The notes beneath the pieces were generated by a model. The model ran no database searches and was not told the DNA's origin. It saw nothing but the letters and a program-made list of their open reading frames with translations. From Halobacteriales archaeon SW_9_67_25 (GTDB lineage: Archaea > Halobacteriota > Halobacteria > Halobacteriales > Haloarculaceae): a stretch of DNA of 10,042 bases. The DNA is taken from contig PXSU01000124.1 of assembly GCA_003022745.1 (NCBI GenBank), positions 1 through 10,042 on the forward strand, in the 5' to 3' direction. This document shows, piece after piece, positions 1 to 7,669 of the stretch. Within the stretch, counting starts at the first letter, position 1; each line of letters starts with the position of its first letter. The translations under genes and the position numbers were made by a program.

Positions 1-273
1 AGCTGTCCCGCCATCCGGGCCTACGAACCCGCCGCCGTCGACGACCAGCTGGAGCTGGCGACAGAGGTGTACCTCGACTCGACGGTCGAGTACGACCCCG
101 GGGCCGGGACGGCTCGGGTGCCGCGAGTGTTCCTCTGGTACCGCGGGGACTTCGGCGGCCCGCGGGGCATCCGCCGTCTGCTCCGGGAGTACGGCGTCGT
201 CCCTGCTGACGCCTCCCCACGGGTGCGCTACCGCTCCTGGGACTGGGCGCGGGCCGCCGGGAAGTTCGCGTAA
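1..273 (+). CDS. DUF547 domain protein, C-terminal part
   Basis: The frame is open from base 1 to the TAA at 271-273, so the 5' end lies outside the window and 90 residues are visible. The visible part begins SCPAIRAYEP and continues through a YLDSTVEYD segment and the aromatic motif FLWYRGDFGG to a short Arg/Trp-rich tail. The Cys-Pro near an Ala-Tyr, followed by a W-Y-x-x-DF motif, is typical of the DUF547 family, whose biochemical role is not established. A GTG at 67 could be mistaken for the start, but the reading and the family motif continue upstream of it, so the gene is simply cut by the window edge. It lies upstream of polC on the same strand, with 86 bases between them containing a candidate promoter, so co-transcription is not required. 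The family call is from recognised motifs only. Confidence 0.75.
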   Translation, partial: SCPAIRAYEPAAVDDQLELATEVYLDSTVEYDPGAGTARVPRVFLWYRGDFGGPRGIRRLLREYGVVPADASPRVRYRSWDWARAAGKFA

Positions 274-274
274 G

Positions 275-290
275 CGACAACCCTTTTGGG
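275..290 (+). promoter_or_regulatory. Candidate promoter for polC
   Basis: The stretch CGACAACCCTTTTGGG lies just after the stop of the upstream gene. Its T-run (284-287) is the most TATA-like element in this GC-rich gap. It sits about 27 bases before the ATG at 313 and about 74 before the polC ATG at 360. If it is the promoter, transcription would start near 311-313, giving polC a leader of about 47 bases rather than a leaderless message. The match is weak (a T-run rather than a clear TATA box). Confidence 0.35.
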
Positions 291-312
291 GGGCCGCCCG
301 TCCACGGACGAC

Positions 313-363
313 ATGGATCGCCGGGAAGGTGTCTCCGCAGGTCGCGTCGCCGGGCCAGGATGA
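313..363 (+). other. Candidate leader ORF overlapping polC start
   Basis: ATG at 313 opens a 16-codon frame reading MDRREGVSAGRVAGPG. Its TGA stop (361-363) overlaps the polC ATG (360-362) as ATGA, the arrangement usual for translational coupling. The ATG sits at the spacing expected for a leaderless start from the T-run at 284-287. The peptide resembles nothing I recognise and has no obvious domain. It may be a chance frame in GC-rich DNA. Its value is that polC lacks a clear Shine-Dalgarno sequence, so reinitiation from this ORF would explain how polC is translated. Confidence 0.25.
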
Positions 364-3300
364 GACCGGCCGACGAGCGGTACTTCGAGGGCATCGAGGC
401 GGAACTCGACCGCGCGTTCGCGGTCGCGAACGCGGCCCGGGAGCGCGGCGGCGACCCCGAAAGCGAGGTCGAGATCCCGGTCGCGAAGGACATGGCCGAC
501 CGCGTCGAGAATATCCTCGGCATCGACGGCGTCGCCGAGCGCGTCCGCGAACTGGAGGGGCAGATGTCCCGCGAAGAGGCCGCCCTGGCACTCGTCGAGG
601 ACTTCGTCGCGGGAACCGTCGGCGACTACGACACCCGCGCGGGCAAGATCGAGGGGGCGGTCCGGACGGCGGTGGCGCTGCTGACCGAGGGGGTCGTCGC
701 CGCGCCCATCGAGGGCATCGACCGCGTCGAAGTGCTCGCGAACGACGACGGCACCGAGTTCGTCAACGTCTACTACGCCGGCCCGATCCGCTCTGCGGGC
801 GGGACCGCGCAGGCGCTGTCCGTGCTGGTCGCGGACTACGCCCGGGCGCTGCTGGGCCTGGCCGAGTACAAGCCTCGTGACGACGAGGTGGGCCGGTACG
901 CCGAGGAGGTCGCCCTCTACGACGAGGAGACCGGCCTCCAGTACTCGCCCTCCGAGACCGAGGCGGAGTTCATCGCCCGGCACATGCCCATCATGCTCGA
1001 CGGCGAGGCGACCGGCGACGAGGATGTCTCCGGCTACCGGGACCTCGAACGGGTCGACACCAACGCCTCCCGGGGCGGGATGTGTCTCGTCCTCGCGGAG
1101 GGCATCGCGCTGAAGGCACCCAAGATCCAGCGCTACACCCGCGAGTTGGAGGAGGTCGCCTGGCCGTGGCTGCAGGACCTCATCGACGGGACCTTCGCGG
1201 ACGGGGACACGGCGGAGGACGCCGACCCCGACAGCGAGACGACAGCGGACGGCGAATCCGGGGAGACAATGGGAAACGGGAGCAGGGACGGGGACGTGGG
1301 GGAGGATGCCGAGGCCGAAGACGGGCCACCCAGACCCGACCCCTCGAAGAAGTACCTCGAGGACCTCATCGCGGGCCGGCCGGTCTTCGCCCACCCATCG
1401 GCGCCGGGAGGCTTCCGCCTGCGGTACGGCCGCGCGCGCAACCACGGCCACGCAGCTGCCGGGGTCCACCCCGCGACGATGCACCTCGTCGACGACTTCC
1501 TGGCGACGGGCACACAGATCAAAACCGAGCGCCCGGGGAAGGCCGCGGGCGTGGTGCCGGTCGACACCATCGAAGGGCCGACGGTCAGGCTGGCCACCGG
1601 CGAGGTGCGCCGGGTCGACGACACCGAGGAGGCCCTCGAAGTCAGGAACGGCGTCGAGAAGATACTCGACCTCGGCGAGTACCTCGTCAACTACGGCGAG
1701 TTCGTCGAGAACAACCACCCGCTCGCGCCGGCCTCCTACACGGTCGAGTGGTGGGTCCAGGAGTTCGAGGCAGCCGGCGGACCCGTCCGGGCGCTCCGGG
1801 ACGGCGTCGAGGTCGACCTCGCGGACCCCTCGCCCGCCAAAGCGCTGGAGTGGGCGACCGAGTACGACGCGCCGCTGCACCCGGCCTACACCTACCTCTG
1901 GCACGACGCGAGCGTCGACGACGTCGCTGCGCTGGCCGGCGCCATCGACGACGCGACCGTCGCGACCGGTGACGGCGCGGTGCCGGCCGACCGCGGGGCA
2001 GACGACCGCGGCGCGGACGGGGACAGGACCCTCCGGATTCCCCGGTCCGGGGGAGTCCGCGAGACGCTGGAGGCGCTGCTCGTCGAGCACACCCAGAGCG
2101 AGGACCGGCTGGTCGTCCCCGAGTGGCGCCCGCTCGTCCGGACGCTCGGGTTCGCGGTCACCGACCAGGACGGGTCGACGGCGGAGGAGAGAGCGCCGCT
2201 GTCCCGCGAGTGGACGCTCGCGGACCTCTCCGGGCGCGCCCGGAGCTACGCCGACGGCGAGAACGCCATCGAGGCGGTCAACGAGGTCGCCCCCTTCACC
2301 GTCCGGGAGCGCGCGCCGACCCGCGTCGGCAACCGGATGGGCCGTCCGGAGAAGTCCGAGGAGCGCGAACTCTCACCCGCGGTGCACACGCTCTTTCCCA
2401 TCGGCGAGGCCGGCGGCAACCAGCGCGACGTCGCGGCGGCCGCCGAGTCGGGCGACGCCGTCGAGGGGACTCGCGGCGAAGTCGATGTCGAGGTCGGCCG
2501 CCGCGAGTGTCTGGACTGCGGGACCCGGACCTACCGGGCGCGCTGTCCCGAGTGCAACGGCGAAACGGCGGCCGTCTACGTCTGCCCGGACTGTGACCGC
2601 GAGGTCGAACCCGACGCCGCCGGCCGCGCGGAGTGTCCGCGCTGTGAGATTCCTGCCGAGGGGACCCGGACCGCGACCGTTGACGTCGGCGGCGAGTTCC
2701 GCGCGGCCCTCGACCGCGTCGGCGAGCGCCCCTCGGCGTTCGACACGCTGAAGGGCGTGAAGGGACTCTCCTCGGCGGCGAAACTCCCCGAACCCTTAGA
2801 GAAGGGTGTCCTGCGGGCGAAACACGACGTCTCCGCGTTCAAGGACGGCACCGTCCGCTACGACATGACCGACCTCCCGGTCACGGCCGTCCGGCCCGCC
2901 GAACTGGACGTCACGGCCGCGGACATGCGCGAACTCGGCTACGAGTCCGACGTCCGCGGCGACCCGCTGGAACACGACGACCAGCTCGTCGAACTCAAAG
3001 TCCAGGACGTCGTCCTCTCTGACGGCGGGGCCGACCACCTCCTGCGGACCGCCGACTTCGTTGACGACCTGCTCGAACAGTACTACGGGCTGGATCCCTA
3101 CTACGAGATGGCGGACCGCCAGGACCTGGTCGGCGAACTCGTCTTCGGCATGGCACCCCACACCTCCGCGGCCGTCGTCGGGCGAGTGGTGGGGTACACC
3201 TCGGCCGCGGTCGGCTACGCCCACCCGTACTTCCACGCGAGCAAGCGTCGGAACTGTTTTCACCCCGAGACGAAGGTGTGGTTCGAGGACGAGAGTGGCT

Positions 3301-6300
3301 CGCTTCGCTACGAACGGATCGATTCGCTTGTCGAGACGTATCTCGAACGGTCGCCGACAATCGAAACGGACGATTTCGGAACGGTGATCGGACAGCTGGA
3401 CGGCCTCGACGACGAGATACGGGTCCCCGCCCTCTCCACGACCGGACAGCAGGTCAACAGTCCGGTCCAGGCAGTGAGCAAACACCCCGCGCCGGAACAC
3501 ATGGTCCGCATCGAAACCCGCTCCGGTCGTTCGATCACCGTCACTCCCGACCACGACGTACACCTATACGACCCATCGACCGACAGGCTCGTCGGAAAGG
3601 AAGCCAGCGACGTCACGTCGTCGGACAGTCTCGCAACTCCACGGTCGATCGATCGAACCGGCACGGACGGCGACACCAGGCGGTTCGACCTGCTCGAACT
3701 GTTCGTCGAATCGGAAGCGGTCCCGAACGACCGTCTCATGATAAAAGGCCTCGACAAGGAACGGCTCTACGACCTCTTTACCGACTCGTTCGGTGACGAC
3801 TGGGACGGTCAGTTCTACCCACTGGCGAGCATGACTGATAGGGTCGTGCGTAATTCTTTACCGCCGGGTCATCAGAACCGCCTCGCTTTGGCTCCCGCAG
3901 GCTCCGACATCTGGTACGCTGCCGAAAATGGTTACGCACGACCCTATGAGGTCTTCGAGACGAACAAGAAGACGCTGAGTAACTATCTCTACCGCGAGAG
4001 TTTCCCGGTTTCGTATCTCCAGCAGTGTTTTTCGACGACTGATGACCTCCTCGCGTTCGCCCCCGAGGACGTGACGCTCGGGATGAAGCGGGATCGGACC
4101 GAAATCGACAGATTCATCGACCTGAACGAACGTGTCGCAACACTGCTCGGATACTACGCCGCAGAAGGGTTCGCCAGAGAACAGGAGACACCCAAGGGGA
4201 CCATCCACCAGACGACGATCTGTGGGACGGAGGAGGAAGCACGCGAATTCTTCGTGGCGGTGTTGAGCGACGAGTTCGGCGTCGATCCCTCCGTCGAGAA
4301 TCACGCAAAAATCACTGTTTCTGGACGGCTGCTTCGGGTGTTTTTCGATACAATCCTCGATGCCGGCGTTCGTGCGGACACGAAACGTGTCCCGGCTCCG
4401 ATCTTCGACGCGCCCAAAGACATCGTTGCCGCATATCTGGGTGGCTATTTCAGCGGCGATGGGGGTGTCGACGCGAACACACTCTCCGTCGAAGCGACGA
4501 CCGTCAGTCACGAACTCAAAGAGGACCTGCTCGGACTCCTCACGCGACTCGGCATCAAAGCGTCAGTCACCACCCCCGGGCGTGTCCCCCTTCACAAGAA
4601 GTTCCCCGAGTTCTACGACGCGGACGAGGAGACACTGACGGCACAGAGCTACGTCGTCACCATCGCGTCGGACGACGCCGTCCGCTTTTCCGAGGTTGTC
4701 GATCTCCACCTCGCGCGAAAACGACGGCGTCTCCAGAATCACGTCGAAACGGTCGCGTCCCGGGGGCGCCGGATGTTCAACGACGGGTCCGGTCAGTACG
4801 TTCTCGAAGATGTCGAGGAAGTCGAGTTTGTCCGAACTGAAACGGAGTACGTGTACTGCCTTACCGTCGAGGAGACACATTCGTTAATTGCAAATGATAT
4901 ATCTCAAAAGCAGTGCGATGGCGACGAGGATTGCGTGATGTTGTTGATGGACGGACTCCTGAACTTCAGTCGCACGTACCTTCCCGACCAGCGTGGTGGG
5001 AGCGTCGCCGAAGATTCACGGCTCGTCGCCGTCGACCCGGAGGGAGATATCCGATTCCTGACCTTCGAGGAGTTCTGGACCGAACTCGACGCCCCGATCG
5101 AGGTCGATGGCAGATTCAGGAAGCGAACGTGTGCCAGTTCGGGCTGGCAGACGTACACGTTCGACGACGAGCACGGGGCGGCGCTCCAGCCAATCGAGCG
5201 AGCGATCCGGTATCGCGCTACCGACAGCGAGGGGCTCGTCCGTGTCGAGACCCAGTTCGGTCGTGAACTGGAGATTACCGGGAATCACAGTCTCTTCCGG
5301 TACGACGACGGCATCGAGGAAGTCGCCGGAGGCGACCTCTCGGAGGGCGACCTCGTCGTCGCGCCACGCGAACTCGACATCGAGACACGGCCGACGACGA
5401 TCGACGTCACGGCGTGCGTCGACGACCCCTACGTCGTCATCGACGACCACGTAGAGGACCTGTTGCGGACGGCGTGGGAAACGACCGACCACGGAAGCGA
5501 GACACACCAGCAGTTCAGGAGTGGCCTCGCCTATCGGTTGAACAAGGGGAAGATTCCCTACGACCGCTTCGAGGCCATCGTTGAGAGTGCCGGGTTCGCG
5601 GTCCCGCGTGACGTCGACATCGGGCTCCCGGGTTCGTCCGATGGGATTGCCAGCAAGATCGATGTCGACGAGGATTTCGCGTGGCTGCTCGGACTCTACG
5701 TCGCTGAAGGGTCTACGTCTTCGGTCTGTCCGACGATACACAACGCCGACGAGGAACTCATCGACCGCGCGGCCAATATCATCGCAGACGCGCTGGGCCA
5801 CGAGCCGGGACGACGATGGTCGAACCGAACGTACGAACTCCGGTTTCCCGCAGTCTTCGCGGAGGTTCTCTACGAACTCGGATTCGAGCGGGCGGAGTCG
5901 TACGATTCGAGTGAAAAGGTCATCCCGGCCTGTATCCGGCACGCTCCGGAACACCTCGTCCGTGCGTTTCTGCGCGGGTTCGTTGCCGGCGACGGGAGCG
6001 ACCAGAGCGACGACAACGTGACCACGGTCAGTTTCTACTCGACGAGCGAGGATGTGAAGGACGGCCTTGTATTCCTCCTCCACCGCCTCGGTCTGGTCGC
6101 GAACGTCTCGAAGCGAACGGATCGTGATGGGAACCGGCAGGACATCTACACCGTCACAGTTTCCGGTGGCGCGAACGACAATCCACTCCATCGGGTCCTC
6201 GAAGGTGACGAGCCGTACCTCCCGAAGAGTTTGGTCGTCTCGATTCCCGAGGCGCTGATGGATATCCGCGAGATGGACATCGAGGGGGTCAAGCAGACGA

Positions 6301-7217
6301 TCCCGAAGTATCTCAAGCGCCGGGAGAACGTCTCACTCGAAAAGCTCGGCGAGATGGTCGAGGCGCTCGACTCGCAGGATTTGCCCGACGATGCGAAACA
6401 GAAACTCGACGCGATCCGCCCACTCGCGGACGGTGACCTCTCGTATCTCCGGGTGAAAAACGTCGAACGCGTCGAGTACGACGGCTATCTCTACGACTTG
6501 CAGGTCGGTGGCGACCCGGTTTTCACGGCGAACTGGCTCTACGCGCACAATTCTATGGACGCGCCCCTGGTGATGTCCTCGCGGATCGACCCGACGGAAA
6601 TCGACGACGAGGCCCACAATATCGACATCATGCGCGAGTATCCCCGGGAGTTCTACGAGGCGGCCCGGGAGATGGCCGACCCCGCCGACGTGGCCGACGC
6701 GATGACAATCGCCGAGGAGACGCTGGGGACCGACCACCAGTACCGCGGCTTTGCCCACACCCACGACACGTCGGACATCGCGGCGGGGCCGGACCTCTCG
6801 GCGTACAAGACATTAGAGTCGATGGACACGAAAATGGACGCCCAGTTGCACCTCTCGCGGAAGTTGCGGGCCGTCGAGGAGTCCGACGTGGCCGAGCGGA
6901 TCATTGAGTACCACTTCCTGCCGGACCTGCTGGGCAACCTCAAGGCCTTCACGGGCCAGGAGATGCGGTGTCTCGCGTGTGGCGAGAAGTACCGGCGGGC
7001 ACCCCTCACGGGGAACTGCCGGGAGTGTGGCGGCGACGTGAACCTGACCGTCCACGAGGGGTCGGTCACCAAGTACATGGACACCGCGCTCCGGGTTGCC
7101 GAGGAGTTCGGCGCCCGCCCCTACACGAAACAGCGCCTGCGCATCATCGAAAAACGCATCGAACGGGTGTTCGAGGACGACCAGAACAAACAGTCTGGCA
7201 TCGCGGATTTCATGTAA
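360..7217 (+). CDS. polC: DNA polymerase D large subunit DP2, two inteins
   Basis: This is the catalytic subunit of the archaeal replicative D-family polymerase, which works with the small exonuclease subunit DP1 and PCNA at the fork. The start MRPADERYFEGIEAEL matches the usual DP2 N-terminus. Host segments are residues 1-965, 1519-1547 and 2065-2285, giving 1215 aa after splicing, slightly long for the family because of an acidic low-complexity linker at about 281-330. Zinc-binding cysteine pairs are seen at C717/C720, C729/C732, C742/C745 and C759/C762, and again at C2204/C2207 and C2220/C2223. The catalytic motif CDGDED is at 1519-1524; by homology with Pyrococcus DP2 the catalytic aspartates are D1520 and D1522. 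The protein ends QSGIADFM (2278-2285), a PCNA-interacting PIP box (QxxIxxF) at the extreme C-terminus, as known for DP2. Inteins interrupt it after N965 and after G1547. The gene stands alone; DP1 is not in the window. Confidence 0.97.
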   Translation: MRPADERYFEGIEAELDRAFAVANAARERGGDPESEVEIPVAKDMADRVENILGIDGVAERVRELEGQMSREEAALALVEDFVAGTVGDYDTRAGKIEGAVRTAVALLTEGVVAAPIEGIDRVEVLANDDGTEFVNVYYAGPIRSAGGTAQALSVLVADYARALLGLAEYKPRDDEVGRYAEEVALYDEETGLQYSPSETEAEFIARHMPIMLDGEATGDEDVSGYRDLERVDTNASRGGMCLVLAEGIALKAPKIQRYTRELEEVAWPWLQDLIDGTFADGDTAEDADPDSETTADGESGETMGNGSRDGDVGEDAEAEDGPPRPDPSKKYLEDLIAGRPVFAHPSAPGGFRLRYGRARNHGHAAAGVHPATMHLVDDFLATGTQIKTERPGKAAGVVPVDTIEGPTVRLATGEVRRVDDTEEALEVRNGVEKILDLGEYLVNYGEFVENNHPLAPASYTVEWWVQEFEAAGGPVRALRDGVEVDLADPSPAKALEWATEYDAPLHPAYTYLWHDASVDDVAALAGAIDDATVATGDGAVPADRGADDRGADGDRTLRIPRSGGVRETLEALLVEHTQSEDRLVVPEWRPLVRTLGFAVTDQDGSTAEERAPLSREWTLADLSGRARSYADGENAIEAVNEVAPFTVRERAPTRVGNRMGRPEKSEERELSPAVHTLFPIGEAGGNQRDVAAAAESGDAVEGTRGEVDVEVGRRECLDCGTRTYRARCPECNGETAAVYVCPDCDREVEPDAAGRAECPRCEIPAEGTRTATVDVGGEFRAALDRVGERPSAFDTLKGVKGLSSAAKLPEPLEKGVLRAKHDVSAFKDGTVRYDMTDLPVTAVRPAELDVTAADMRELGYESDVRGDPLEHDDQLVELKVQDVVLSDGGADHLLRTADFVDDLLEQYYGLDPYYEMADRQDLVGELVFGMAPHTSAAVVGRVVGYTSAAVGYAHPYFHASKRRNCFHPETKVWFEDESGSLRYERIDSLVETYLERSPTIETDDFGTVIGQLDGLDDEIRVPALSTTGQQVNSPVQAVSKHPAPEHMVRIETRSGRSITVTPDHDVHLYDPSTDRLVGKEASDVTSSDSLATPRSIDRTGTDGDTRRFDLLELFVESEAVPNDRLMIKGLDKERLYDLFTDSFGDDWDGQFYPLASMTDRVVRNSLPPGHQNRLALAPAGSDIWYAAENGYARPYEVFETNKKTLSNYLYRESFPVSYLQQCFSTTDDLLAFAPEDVTLGMKRDRTEIDRFIDLNERVATLLGYYAAEGFAREQETPKGTIHQTTICGTEEEAREFFVAVLSDEFGVDPSVENHAKITVSGRLLRVFFDTILDAGVRADTKRVPAPIFDAPKDIVAAYLGGYFSGDGGVDANTLSVEATTVSHELKEDLLGLLTRLGIKASVTTPGRVPLHKKFPEFYDADEETLTAQSYVVTIASDDAVRFSEVVDLHLARKRRRLQNHVETVASRGRRMFNDGSGQYVLEDVEEVEFVRTETEYVYCLTVEETHSLIANDISQKQCDGDEDCVMLLMDGLLNFSRTYLPDQRGGSVAEDSRLVAVDPEGDIRFLTFEEFWTELDAPIEVDGRFRKRTCASSGWQTYTFDDEHGAALQPIERAIRYRATDSEGLVRVETQFGRELEITGNHSLFRYDDGIEEVAGGDLSEGDLVVAPRELDIETRPTTIDVTACVDDPYVVIDDHVEDLLRTAWETTDHGSETHQQFRSGLAYRLNKGKIPYDRFEAIVESAGFAVPRDVDIGLPGSSDGIASKIDVDEDFAWLLGLYVAEGSTSSVCPTIHNADEELIDRAANIIADALGHEPGRRWSNRTYELRFPAVFAEVLYELGFERAESYDSSEKVIPACIRHAPEHLVRAFLRGFVAGDGSDQSDDNVTTVSFYSTSEDVKDGLVFLLHRLGLVANVSKRTDRDGNRQDIYTVTVSGGANDNPLHRVLEGDEPYLPKSLVVSIPEALMDIREMDIEGVKQTIPKYLKRRENVSLEKLGEMVEALDSQDLPDDAKQKLDAIRPLADGDLSYLRVKNVERVEYDGYLYDLQVGGDPVFTANWLYAHNSMDAPLVMSSRIDPTEIDDEAHNIDIMREYPREFYEAAREMADPADVADAMTIAEETLGTDHQYRGFAHTHDTSDIAAGPDLSAYKTLESMDTKMDAQLHLSRKLRAVEESDVAERIIEYHFLPDLLGNLKAFTGQEMRCLACGEKYRRAPLTGNCRECGGDVNLTVHEGSVTKYMDTALRVAEEFGARPYTKQRLRIIEKRIERVFEDDQNKQSGIADFM
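3255..4913 (+). mobile_element. Intein 1 in DP2 with LAGLIDADG endonuclease
   Basis: In-frame protein-splicing element of 553 aa (precursor residues 966-1518), inserted between KRRN and CDGDED of DP2. Block A begins CFHPETKVWF, with Cys966 as the first nucleophile. Block B is TPDH (T1062-H1065). The homing endonuclease motifs are LLGYYAAEG (acidic residue E1268) and YLGGYFSGDGG (D1367). Block F is VYCLTVEETHSL (H1507). The C-terminus reads SQKQ followed by Cys1519 of the host as +1 nucleophile. The penultimate His and terminal Asn of most inteins are therefore Lys and Gln. A terminal Gln has been described for the Pyrococcus PolII intein, so splicing is still plausible. Base composition is less GC-rich than the host gene, most clearly at 4881-4908, which suggests separate ancestry. 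The DOD motifs look intact, so the endonuclease may still be active. Confidence 0.93.
3835..3950 (+). repeat. Inverted repeat, 19-bp arms, inside intein 1
   Basis: The arm CTGATAGGGTCGTGCGTAA (3835-3853) is matched by the reverse complement of TTACGCACGACCCTATGAG (3932-3950) at 18 of 19 positions, including 16 consecutive. Weaker complementarity continues inward (six of the next eleven positions). The whole segment is 116 bp and stays open in the polC frame, coding for part of intein 1 between the splicing and endonuclease blocks. This could be a decayed miniature inverted-repeat element or an mRNA hairpin. No target-site duplication is evident at the ends. Confidence 0.7.
5001..6551 (+). mobile_element. 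Intein 2 in DP2 with LAGLIDADG endonuclease
   Basis: Second in-frame intein, 517 aa (precursor residues 1548-2064), inserted between LPDQRGG and the MDAPLV block of DP2. It begins SVAEDSRLVAV, so the first nucleophile is Ser1548 rather than Cys. Block B is TGNH (T1640-H1643). Endonuclease motifs are LLGLYVAEGS (E1783) and FLRGFVAGDGS (D1878). The C-terminus is the standard pair His-Asn in LYAHN, followed by Ser2065 as +1. Block F reads YLYDLQVGGDPVF, with Pro where many inteins have His. Host DP2 genes without an intein, such as that of Pyrococcus, have Lys at the +1 site, so Ser here is needed for splicing. Pieces of helix-turn-helix-like sequence (around IPYDRFEAI and IPKYLKRREN) flank the endonuclease core; I infer they help DNA binding. 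Confidence 0.92.
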
Positions 7218-7247
7218 AACAGCCAGGTGCCCATCTCCCGGCCGAAC

Positions 7248-7631
7248 CTACTCGCGCATCCGCAGTTTGGTCGTGGGCTGGCCTTCGAAGCGGGGGCCGC
7301 TGCCGATTTCGTCGAAGCCGGCCGCGATGGCGGCGTCCTGGAGTTCGGGTTCGTCCGCGGGCGCGAGGAGTTCGACGGCCATCCCCTCCATGCGCGCGAA
7401 CCTGATCGGTTCCTCGAGGAGGCGCTGGAAGGTCGCGGGGTCGCCGTCCATCTGCGTGACGTGGACAGTCCCCTCGCGGGCGTCGTAGCTGACGAACCCA
7501 CGAAGTTCGTCGTCCTGTTCGGCGACGCGGACCGTCCGGTCGTGGATGAGATTCTGCATCACGTCCCTGGGTGTGTCGGTCAGCGACGCCAACCGTCCGG
7601 CGTCGGCCTCCACGGCGTCGCGCACGTCCAT
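7248..7631 (-). CDS. GNAT-like N-acetyltransferase family protein
   Basis: A 127-residue acidic protein beginning MDVRDAVEADAGRLASL, which matches the N-terminal strand and helix of GNAT-fold acetyltransferases. It is followed by RVAEQDDELRGFVSYD and the strand VHVTQMDG. The usual acetyl-CoA pyrophosphate-binding signature (Q/RxxGxG/A) is not visible, since MDGDPATFQRLLEE stands in that place, so catalytic activity is uncertain and the substrate unknown. I chose the ATG at 7631 rather than the in-frame one 20 codons upstream (7691), because a TATA-like element at 7655-7664 lies between them at leaderless spacing. It converges on polC with 30 bases between the two stops, and no strong terminator is visible there. 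The protein is close to the minimum size for a GNAT domain. Confidence 0.72.
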   Translation of the reverse strand: MDVRDAVEADAGRLASLTDTPRDVMQNLIHDRTVRVAEQDDELRGFVSYDAREGTVHVTQMDGDPATFQRLLEEPIRFARMEGMAVELLAPADEPELQDAAIAAGFDEIGSGPRFEGQPTTKLRMRE

Positions 7632-7654
7632 ACACAGGGTATAGGGAGCCACGC

Positions 7655-7664
7655 AAATTAAATA
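7655..7664 (-). promoter_or_regulatory. TATA box of the GNAT-like gene
   Basis: Read on the minus strand this is TATTTAATTT, the most AT-rich run in the area. Its centre is about 28 bases before the ATG at 7631, so transcription should start at or next to that codon (leaderless). No Shine-Dalgarno is present in the remaining 23 bases, which agrees. Confidence 0.7.
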
Positions 7665-7669
7665 GTCGC

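Noticed and set aside
228..2090. Long minus-strand frame of 620 codons opposite the N-terminal half of polC
   Set aside because: It mirrors GC-rich polC codons, has no recognisable domain and no promoter. Long antisense frames are common opposite haloarchaeal genes.
3642..3660. CGAT-rich palindromic stretch within intein 1
   Set aside because: It is a short tandem of CGAT, which is self-complementary by nature and frequent in haloarchaeal coding DNA through Asp and Ser/Arg codons; it has no partner or repeat elsewhere in the window.
5016..6191. Minus-strand frame of 391 codons opposite intein 2
   Set aside because: Intein 2 has complete splicing and endonuclease motifs on the plus strand; the antisense reading shows no family motif.
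7218..7247. Possible bidirectional terminator between polC and the GNAT-like gene
   Set aside because: The 30 bases contain neither a T-run nor a stable stem that I can see.
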